35,416 nucleotides of DNA from Acidobacterium sp. GTDB taxonomy: Bacteria > Acidobacteriota > Terriglobia > Terriglobales > Acidobacteriaceae. The stretch is from the NCBI GenBank assembly GCA_027315385.1, contig DAHUYD010000177.1:1-35416 (forward strand), written 5' to 3'. Positions 18,081-24,143 of the stretch are shown here, one piece after another. The translations under genes were made by a program, and so were the position numbers. Position 1 is the first letter of the stretch; every line of letters begins with the position of its first letter. Under the pieces are notes generated by a model that saw only the letters and a list, made by a program, of their open reading frames with translations, was not told where the DNA came from and ran no database searches.

Positions 18081-18554
18081 CTACGTCGCGGGCGTGGCGG
18101 CGCCCTCGTGCCCTTTCGACATGCTGCGCAGATAAATGATGAGGTTCCACACCTCGTTTTCCTTCGCGCGTCCGTCTTCCGCCGGCATCTTCCCTCGCCC
18201 GTTCCTGATGATGTAGAAGAGTTGACCGTCGGTCCATGGCTTCAGCGCCGCGGGATCGCGGAAATCCACGAGAGCGAGTTTCTGCTCGACAGCCACGTCG
18301 CCCTTGCCGCTTCCGTTATCGGCATGGCACAGCGCGCAATCCCAGCTGTAAATCTGTTTCGCGCGCGCCAGCGATTCCGCCGTCGGCTTCACCGGGTTCG
18401 TCATGTTGACATACTCCGCGGGGATCGGAGCCGGCTGAGCGGGACTGGGTGACGCGGATTTTTGGGGGGTTTGCGGCGCGGGCTGCGCCTGCTGGTAGAG
18501 CGCCGGCGCGCCGGCAAGAAGCAGGACGGGAAGGCACAGAATAGGCTTCAGCAT
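18081..18554 (-). CDS. Exported monohaem cytochrome c
   Basis: This 157-residue protein is secreted by an N-terminal signal peptide, followed by a Gln/Pro/Ala linker and one class I cytochrome c domain. The haem site CALCH is at residues 73-77, followed by ADNGSGKGD, and the likely axial Met is Met123 in RGKMPAE. AGGAGG lies directly upstream of the ATG. It is expected to be a periplasmic electron carrier; the partner oxidase or reductase is not in the window. Confidence 0.92.
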   Translation of the reverse strand: MLKPILCLPVLLLAGAPALYQQAQPAPQTPQKSASPSPAQPAPIPAEYVNMTNPVKPTAESLARAKQIYSWDCALCHADNGSGKGDVAVEQKLALVDFRDPAALKPWTDGQLFYIIRNGRGKMPAEDGRAKENEVWNLIIYLRSMSKGHEGAATPAT

Positions 18555-18709
18555 TGCTGCCTCCTCCTCACGAGGGAAACCCCGGCAAATCAGCGAGTCC
18601 TGTCAGCGGCCGGCGGATTCCCGGACTTACTGTACGCCCGCCGCGCGCCGGCGGCGAAGGAATCTTTCAGGAAGGCGCGCGATAGTGGGTATCAACGTAA
18701 CCTTTCGGT

Positions 18710-19531
18710 TCACACCCAGAGATGCAGCATCACCGGCCGCACCCGGCTGCCGTTATACGACAGTCCCTTCACGCGATAGCGGTAGGCGGGAACTACGCTG
18801 CGGGCCAGCTGCAGCATATATTGCCAGTCGTTGCCGATGTGGTAGCACGTCATGGCGAGCTTTGGCTTGTCGGCCAGCAGAGTCTCCCGCGCGCCCTCCA
18901 GCAGGTCGTGTTCGGCGCCCTCCACGTCGGCCTTAATAAAATTCACCGGCCCGAACTCCTGACGAAAGCGGTCGAGGGTGGTCACTTCGATCGGCTCGCC
19001 ATCGGTTTCGCTGACCGTGCCGTAGAGCGAACTGCCGGACAGCCGCGCCAGGTGCGGCCGGCTGCCGAGCGCCTGCTCGCGCACCCGAGCTCGGTCGCCA
19101 AAGGTCGCCCGCAGCGATTCCCTGAATCCCCTCCACGGCTCGAAAACCGCAACCCTGGCGGCCCGGCGCAGAACGGACAAAGCAAATATGCCCTCGGCGG
19201 CCCCGCAGTCCACCACGTTTTCTCCCCGCTCTACGGTCGTTTCCGGAACCTCGTAGTGGTGCCAGTGCGCCGGGTAGAGGCAATCCGTGCAGGACTTATG
19301 CAGCTCCCAGTGATCGATCTCCTTCGGCCAGAAAAGCGGGTCGACGATCCCCCGCAGGCGCACTTCCTCAAGGCTTCCGCGGTCCACAATGGATTCCACG
19401 TAAGCCGGCCCCACCTGCGAACAGGTCTTCTGCAGCACGCCTTTTCCAATGACCTGCGTCAGCGGAATGGGAAAGTCCCGCTCGCTGGAAAAATACCCGG
19501 CCAGCAGGCCGGTACGGCTCGCAATTCTCAT
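18710..19531 (-). CDS. FkbM-family SAM-dependent methyltransferase
   Basis: Motif I VVDCGAAEGIFAL binds SAM, FEPW is the acidic end of the second strand, and FIKADVEGAEHDLL followed by LAMTCYH is the FkbM signature. The family O-methylates sugars or polyketides, but the substrate cannot be read here. The N-terminal 100 residues are not part of the core fold and contain CTDCLYPAHWHH, a Cys/His cluster that could bind metal. I start at the ATG at 19531; a TTG two codons earlier is possible. It has 273 residues. It is a single gene 155 bases upstream of the cytochrome gene on the same strand; that gap shows nothing I can name. Confidence 0.83.
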   Translation of the reverse strand: MRIASRTGLLAGYFSSERDFPIPLTQVIGKGVLQKTCSQVGPAYVESIVDRGSLEEVRLRGIVDPLFWPKEIDHWELHKSCTDCLYPAHWHHYEVPETTVERGENVVDCGAAEGIFALSVLRRAARVAVFEPWRGFRESLRATFGDRARVREQALGSRPHLARLSGSSLYGTVSETDGEPIEVTTLDRFRQEFGPVNFIKADVEGAEHDLLEGARETLLADKPKLAMTCYHIGNDWQYMLQLARSVVPAYRYRVKGLSYNGSRVRPVMLHLWV

Positions 19532-19598
19532 CGGCAAGGTTTGGATGCTCCGCGGGGACGCCGGGTTGGCTGCATGCGGCGGAATGCTGGAGGCCCGC

Positions 19599-19604
19599 TA
19601 CAAT
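19599..19604 (+). promoter_or_regulatory. Candidate -10 box giving a leaderless tgt mRNA
   Basis: TACAAT ends seven bases before the GTG start of tgt, and no Shine-Dalgarno is present. If it is the -10 box, transcription would begin at or within a base of the start codon. No good -35 hexamer is seen. Confidence 0.35.
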
Positions 19605-19611
19605 CACCCCA

Positions 19612-20772
19612 GTGTCGCTTGCCTTTCAGGTCCATGCAACTCGCGCCTCGGCGCGCCGCGCCACGCTGACGCTTCCCCACGGCCGCGTGGAGACACCCGT
19701 TTTCATGCCCGTGGGAACACAGGGAACGGTGAAAGCCATCCCCCAGCACCTGCTGGAAGACCTCAACGTTCATCTGCTGCTCGGCAATACCTATCACCTG
19801 TACCTGCGCCCCGGGCACGAGGCCATCCGGCGCATGGGTGGCCTGCACCGCTTCATGAGCTGGGATCGCGCCATCCTCACCGATTCGGGCGGCTTCCAGG
19901 TCTTCAGCCTCAGCGATCTGCGGAAGGTGTCTGACGAAGGCGTTTCCTTCCGCTCCCACATCGACGGCTCGTCGCATTTCTTCTCGCCGGAACATTCGAT
20001 GGACGTGCAGATCGCTTTGGGCTCCGACATCGCCATGGCCTTCGACGAGTGTACGGAGTATCCGGCGGATCATGCGCGCGCGCGAGCCTCACTGGACATG
20101 ACGCTGCGCTGGGCCAAACGCAGCCGCGATCATTTTGAGGCACACAAACACGAAGTACCCTGGGGCGCAGATCGGGGATCCGCGATCCGTAATCAGAAAG
20201 GCAGCTTTGAGGGGCAAAGGCCGAGTTTGTTCGGCATCGTCCAGGGAGGCATGTTTCCCGAGCTTCGCCGCGAATCGGCGGAGCGCCTGGTCGAAATGGA
20301 CTTCCCCGGCTACGCCATCGGCGGCCTGAGCGTGGGCGAGCCGCGCGAGCTCACGCGGGAGATGATCGCCACCGTGCTGCCGCTGCTGCCGGCCGGCAAG
20401 CCGCGCTACGTTATGGGCGTTGGCTATCCCGACGAGATCGCCGAATACGCCCGCATGGGCGTGGACATGATGGACTGCGTGCTGCCCACGCGCGCCGCCC
20501 GCCACGGGCTGCTGTTCACCTCCGAGGGGCGGCTGAACATCAAAAACCGCCAGTACGCCGAGGACCAGAACCCTCCCGATCCGGCGTGCGGCTGCCTCGT
20601 CTGCCGCCGCTACAGCCGCGCGTATCTGCGGCATCTGATGGCCGCGCAGGAGCCGCTTTCCGCCGTGCTGAACACGGTGCATAATTTGAGTTTTTATATG
20701 GAGACCATGCGGAAGGTGCGGGAGGAGATTGCAGGGGCGAGTGAGCAGGTTGCCGGCCATGCGCTCAACTAA
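19612..20772 (+). CDS. tgt: tRNA-guanine transglycosylase
   Basis: The enzyme exchanges guanine-34 of GUN-anticodon tRNAs for preQ1 on the way to queuosine. The catalytic Asp91 is in TDSGGFQVFSL, the nucleophile Asp288 in MGVDMMDCVLPTR, and zinc is held by Cys326, Cys328, Cys331 and His357. The start is the GTG at 19612. It has 386 residues, slightly longer than usual because about 20 extra residues (roughly 182-205) sit before LFGIVQGG. Part of that extra piece is a DNA heptad repeat read in frame. The 3-prime end abuts the converging oxidoreductase gene, overlapping by three bases. Confidence 0.96.
   Translation: MSLAFQVHATRASARRATLTLPHGRVETPVFMPVGTQGTVKAIPQHLLEDLNVHLLLGNTYHLYLRPGHEAIRRMGGLHRFMSWDRAILTDSGGFQVFSLSDLRKVSDEGVSFRSHIDGSSHFFSPEHSMDVQIALGSDIAMAFDECTEYPADHARARASLDMTLRWAKRSRDHFEAHKHEVPWGADRGSAIRNQKGSFEGQRPSLFGIVQGGMFPELRRESAERLVEMDFPGYAIGGLSVGEPRELTREMIATVLPLLPAGKPRYVMGVGYPDEIAEYARMGVDMMDCVLPTRAARHGLLFTSEGRLNIKNRQYAEDQNPPDPACGCLVCRRYSRAYLRHLMAAQEPLSAVLNTVHNLSFYMETMRKVREEIAGASEQVAGHALN
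20170..20197. repeat. Heptad repeat inside the tgt coding sequence
   Basis: The units GATCGGG, GATCCGC, GATCCGT and the degenerate AATCAGA follow each other in perfect 7-bp phase. They encode part of a 20-residue insertion in Tgt (from Asp187). Three units equal 21 bases, which keeps the frame. Confidence 0.6.
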
Positions 20773-21839
20773 CTCGCTGCACCGCCGCGTTTCACGAAAG
20801 CTGCCAGCCCCGCCCGCTCCGCATGCGCCGCAATGGCCGCATTGATCTCCAGCGCCAGCGCCAGCGCCGCTCGTCCGTCCTCGCCGGAGACGCGCGGCTT
20901 CGAGCGCGTTCGCACGCACTCCAGAAACGACTCGATCTCCAGCCGCAGCGGCTCGCCCTGCTCGACTTTCGGCTTCTCGATGTTCAGTCCTGGAAGGTCG
21001 GGTGCCCCACCCTTGTCGCGCCCGGTTTCGAGTGCGACAGGGTGCGCTTTGGAGACGTCGATCACCAGCAGATCCTGCCGCGCGTAGTCGATCGATACAT
21101 ACTGATGCGGCTGGAAGAAGCGCAGCTTGCGCACCCGTTCCGTGCTCACGCGGCTGGCGGTAAAATTCGCCACGCAGCCGGACTCGAACTCCACGCGCAC
21201 GTTGGCGATATCGACTTTCGGCGACAGGATCGGCAGCCCCACAGCATGAAGCGAGCGCACCGGCGAGCGCACCATCGAAATCACGATATCCAGATCGTGC
21301 ACCATCAGGTCCAGCACCACATCCACGTCCAGCGAACGCGGGCTGAAGATACTCAGCCGATGCGCCTCGAAGAACATCGGGCGGTTCAGGATGGGCTCCA
21401 TCGCCGTGACCGCTGGATTGAAACGTTCAAGATGCCCCGTTTGAAGAATGCAGCCGTGCTCCGCGGCCAGCTCCATCAGCCGGGTCGCCTCGGCGACCGT
21501 TGCGGCAATCGGCTTTTCGATCAGCAGATCGAGGCCGGCGGCAAGCAGCGCCTCGGCCACGGAAAAATGCGCCGACGTCGGAGCGCAGACCGAGGCCGCA
21601 TCGACCGCAATCTCGCCCCGTGATCGCGCAGCCAGGCACTCCCCGGCGGACGCGAACACCGGAACACCCCACTCGCGGACCGCTGCTTCCGCACGAGCGC
21701 GATCCGTCTCGACAATGGCCGAGAGGCGAACCGATGCGGCTTCAGCTTCGAAGGCGCGAACCACGCGCAGATGATTGCGCCCGAAGACACCGGCGCCGCA
21801 AACCAGGAAACCGATGCTGGACGAACCGGGCGCGGCCAC
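20769..21839 (-). CDS. Gfo/Idh/MocA oxidoreductase, GnnA-like (UDP-GlcNAc 3-dehydrogenase)
   Basis: An NAD-dependent dehydrogenase: Rossmann loop GAGVFG at 15-20, EKPIA with the catalytic Lys at 109, and the His/Asp pair at 181-182 in VHDLDI. The blocks GHLERFNPAV, DVDVVLDLMVHDLDI, VDIANVRVEFESGCVANFTASRVS and RKLRFFQPHQYVSIDY closely match my memory of GnnA, which makes the 3-keto sugar for amide-linked lipid A. The partner aminotransferase GnnB and lpxA are not in view, so the lipid A role is inferred. The GTG start directly follows the stop of the 72-residue gene (TAAGTG), implying coupled translation. It has 356 residues. Confidence 0.8.
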   Translation of the reverse strand: MAAPGSSSIGFLVCGAGVFGRNHLRVVRAFEAEAASVRLSAIVETDRARAEAAVREWGVPVFASAGECLAARSRGEIAVDAASVCAPTSAHFSVAEALLAAGLDLLIEKPIAATVAEATRLMELAAEHGCILQTGHLERFNPAVTAMEPILNRPMFFEAHRLSIFSPRSLDVDVVLDLMVHDLDIVISMVRSPVRSLHAVGLPILSPKVDIANVRVEFESGCVANFTASRVSTERVRKLRFFQPHQYVSIDYARQDLLVIDVSKAHPVALETGRDKGGAPDLPGLNIEKPKVEQGEPLRLEIESFLECVRTRSKPRVSGEDGRAALALALEINAAIAAHAERAGLAAFVKRGGAAS

Positions 21840-22058
21840 TTACGCGGGCTTTCCGTCCACTACGCGCAGGCAGCGCGCATAAAGCTCCAGCAGTTGTGTC
21901 ACCTGGTCTTCGGGTTTGGACGCCCCAGGAGGGGCAAATCCCGTGGAGGGCGCGCTGCCGCGCACAATTCCGGTGCTCCCGGCAACAAACTTGAGCAGAT
22001 CGAGTGCAATGTCCTCGTTGCGGCGCGCGCCATTGGCCGAGGGCGGAACCTGATCCAT
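21840..22058 (-). CDS. Small conserved-looking protein coupled to the GnnA-like gene
   Basis: This 72-residue soluble protein has two predicted helices: NEDIALDLLKFVAGSTG near the N-terminus and EDQVTQLLELYARCLRVV near the C-terminus, joined by a Gly/Pro/Ala linker. No family is recognised. GAGAGG about eight bases before the ATG and the zero-base junction with the downstream GTG start support it as a real gene. Its neighbour suggests an envelope or sugar-nucleotide role, but that is only context. Confidence 0.72.
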   Translation of the reverse strand: MDQVPPSANGARRNEDIALDLLKFVAGSTGIVRGSAPSTGFAPPGASKPEDQVTQLLELYARCLRVVDGKPA

Positions 22059-22123
22059 GAAAACACCTCTCAGGGCGATGCTAAAGCATTTTCGAGGATG
22101 CTGTATCGGGAAAGCTGGCCGCG

Positions 22124-22831
22124 CTACACCTCCGAAACGCTGAGGCAGACGCGGCCCACCAGCAGGTCGGAGGGCGACTCGCCGGCGGCGAGCTCGATCA
22201 CGTCCAGAGGATGCTCCAGCATCCGCGGACGCAGCACCAGGCGGCTGGCATCGAAGGACACGTGGCGGAAGGCCATCTGCGAACCGGCGCGCACCGCGTA
22301 CAGATTGGGATGGGGAGGCCGCAAGGCGGCCAGCGAATTGTAATGGCGATCGATGATGGCCAGGGAGCCCGCGCGCAGCACGGGATCCATTGGCAGCGAC
22401 TGCATCGCTGATACCCGCACCGCCACGAACCGCTCCCAGTTGCGGCGGTTTACCGCGCGCCGTGCCGGAAAGCTTTTCAGCCAGCCCGAGGGCATCTGGA
22501 GCGAGTCGATGATGGCGCGCGGGGTGATAAATGGCGCAGCCATGGCCACGGAGTGCGAGACGATGGGGATCGTGTCCATGAGTTCTCGCTCCACCTCCGT
22601 GGACGCGAATCGTTCCGGATCCGATGACAGGTCCTCGACGCTGAGTTCCTGCGCGAGCAGGATACGATCCAGGGCGGGCAGGCTCAGACGCCGCCGCCCG
22701 TGCAGAAAATTCGAGATATGCGCCTGGGCCAGACCCGCCTTGAGGGCAAGCAGCGAACTGCTGACGACTCCCTGGTCGATCCGGCGCCAGGTCTCCAGCC
22801 GCAGACGCTCGTGCAACTCGAGGAATTTCAT
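22124..22831 (-). CDS. HTH regulator with S24/LexA-like C-terminal domain
   Basis: Residues 21-62 form an XRE-type helix-turn-helix (SLLALKAGLAQAHISNFLHGRRRLSLPALDRIL). The C-terminal part, about 135-232, has the layout of the S24 repressor fold: VRVSAMQSLPMDPVLRAGSLAIIDRH, then NLYAVRAGSQMAFRHV and finally LLVGRVCLSV. The Ser-Met-x-Pro is distorted and Arg or His stands where the catalytic Lys is expected, so self-cleavage looks unlikely. It has 235 residues. It is divergent from the phage-like genes on its right, as a prophage repressor would be, but it could equally be a host regulator. The Shine-Dalgarno is weak. Confidence 0.7.
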   Translation of the reverse strand: MKFLELHERLRLETWRRIDQGVVSSSLLALKAGLAQAHISNFLHGRRRLSLPALDRILLAQELSVEDLSSDPERFASTEVERELMDTIPIVSHSVAMAAPFITPRAIIDSLQMPSGWLKSFPARRAVNRRNWERFVAVRVSAMQSLPMDPVLRAGSLAIIDRHYNSLAALRPPHPNLYAVRAGSQMAFRHVSFDASRLVLRPRMLEHPLDVIELAAGESPSDLLVGRVCLSVSEV

Positions 22832-23255
22832 TGCTCGAAGGTTTTCACGCAGCTATACACCCATTACCTCAGGGTTTGCAGATTGAATCGAACTTTCGAG
22901 GGATTGACCCTGCGTGCAGGGCACTTCGGTACTCAGGTAGCTCGCCCTCGCCATTTTTGCGGGACGAGTCTTGAAGCGCCGCCCCCGCCTGGCTAAGGTC
23001 GAATCACATTCGCGACAGCGGCAAGTCCGCCTGATCTTGAGGGATGAACTGAAGCGAGCTGCGCGATGAGTTCACTACTCCGGCGATACAGCCGAAGGTT
23101 GAGAAACATTGGCTATCTTCCTCTGATCTATAACTCCATCAGCGAGAGGCAATCTGCCGCCATGAGTGACGAGCGGCAATACCTTTCCCTCCCCCCTGGT
23201 CGCCGCGAGCCTTTTCAAACGATGTCGCGGAGACCCGCTCTTCTCTGGAGAACCT
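22832..23255. other. Divergent regulatory region at the left end of the phage-like element
   Basis: These 424 bases separate the HTH regulator from the zinc-ribbon gene. They hold a perfect 14-base palindrome, CCCTGCGTGCAGGG at 22908-22921, overlapping a TTGACC at 22905-22910 that could be a -35 box. No -10 box is convincing. A 74-codon frame at 23066-23290 lacks a ribosome binding site and I do not support it. No attachment site or tRNA is recognised. Confidence 0.45.
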
Positions 23256-23450
23256 ATGAGGTACTTGCGAATTTTTCTGAAGGTGTGTGAAGGCTGCGGC
23301 GGTCTTTGGTTCCGCGGCCAGGATAGCCCCGAAGTATTTTGCCCCGCCTGCTGGACGAGGGTGCGCGCGCTTCCGCCCGGACGCCGCGGACGCCGTCCGG
23401 GACGCCGGGGACGTCACGGCGCCGGCCGCCCCGCGGGAGGTGCGGCATGA
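23256..23450 (+). CDS. Small zinc-ribbon protein
   Basis: This protein of 64 residues has four cysteines spaced as a zinc ribbon: Cys11, Cys14, Cys29 and Cys32 in KVCEGCGGLW and FCPACW. An Arg/Gly-rich basic tail follows, rich in RRGRRPGRRG, which could bind nucleic acid. The ATG at 23256 has GGAG six bases upstream; the frame extends further left but without another good start. Its stop overlaps the next gene's start (ATGA), so the pair is translationally coupled. Its function is unknown. Confidence 0.7.
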   Translation: MRYLRIFLKVCEGCGGLWFRGQDSPEVFCPACWTRVRALPPGRRGRRPGRRGRHGAGRPAGGAA

Positions 23451-23947
23451 GCGCGGCGCTGGCGTTCCCTGCCATCCTCGCATCCACCACGGCAGTCGCC
23501 CAGCCGGCGCTGCCCCTCGCTCGCCCACGCCGCCTCGGCGGCCTGGCCTTCTATCGCCGCCATACGGAAGGCCTGCTGCGGCGCTATCTGGTCACCTCGA
23601 TGGTGATCGGCCGATCGCCTTGCGTTCTCGGGGATGTCGTTTTCAGAGGACGCGTCACCAGCTATCGCATGCAGAGCTTCGAGGATCAGATCATCTTTGT
23701 CCTCGACGTGGAGAAATGCCTCAAACGGCTGGATCGCGCTTCTCAGGAGGTGGTGGCCCACATGGCACTGGAGACCTACTCGCCTCAGGAAACTGCCGGA
23801 CTGATGTCGGAGAGCGTCCGATCGGTCTCGCGCATTTACGCGGAGGCACTCGACCGTCTCACTCGCCTTTTTCTCCAGACTGGGCTCCTTCGGCCCAATG
23901 GGGAAAATTTGTCAAGGGGCGAGGCCGGGAACCAAAGTAATCGGTGA
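23447..23947 (+). CDS. Sigma-70 region 4-like HTH protein, possible late-gene regulator
   Basis: Residues 90-145 (CLKRLDRASQEVVAHMALET, then YSPQETAGLMSESVRSVSRI and YAEALDRLTR) read like sigma factor region 4: a hydrophobic first helix followed by the turn and recognition helix. The N-terminal 60 residues are Ala/Pro/Arg-rich, then YLVTSMVIGRSPCVLGDVV leads to the HTH part. It has 166 residues. No region 2 is present, so it is not a full sigma factor. In size and position it recalls ArpU-type phage late regulators; a small-terminase role is the other option. It is coupled to the zinc-ribbon gene and followed by a terminator. Confidence 0.65.
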   Translation: MSAALAFPAILASTTAVAQPALPLARPRRLGGLAFYRRHTEGLLRRYLVTSMVIGRSPCVLGDVVFRGRVTSYRMQSFEDQIIFVLDVEKCLKRLDRASQEVVAHMALETYSPQETAGLMSESVRSVSRIYAEALDRLTRLFLQTGLLRPNGENLSRGEAGNQSNR

Positions 23948-24045
23948 ACAAAACAAAGGAGTTGTTCGTCACAAAGTCAAAGGAAATTTGGCCGTCCTAT
24001 TCTTTGGAACTGCTATTCTGAACTTAATAGAGTGAAAAAAGAGAC

Positions 24046-24076
24046 AGGGACACCGATTCCGGTGTCCCTTTTTCTT
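24046..24076 (+). terminator. Strong intrinsic terminator after the sigma-like gene
   Basis: A perfect ten-base stem (24046-24055 with 24060-24069), ATTC loop, and TTTTTCTT. An A-run on the left makes it potentially two-way. The GGGACACC core is also a style I associate with REP-like palindromes linked to Y1 transposases, so it might be a mobile repeat doing duty as a terminator. Confidence 0.85.
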
Positions 24077-24143
24077 GGCTGCGGTCGAGAATCATCCTGA
24101 ATGGCTCCTGCTCCCCGGCCGGAGAAACTGTTCGGATCTGGAA

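Noticed and set aside
22870-22915. Possible tRNA T-arm (GTTCGATTC on the minus strand) as attachment site
   Set aside because: The flanking bases do not form the five-base stem and no acceptor or anticodon arm is present.
23066-23290. 74-codon frame upstream of the zinc-ribbon gene
   Set aside because: There is no Shine-Dalgarno, it overlaps the better-supported zinc-ribbon start, and it has no recognisable fold.
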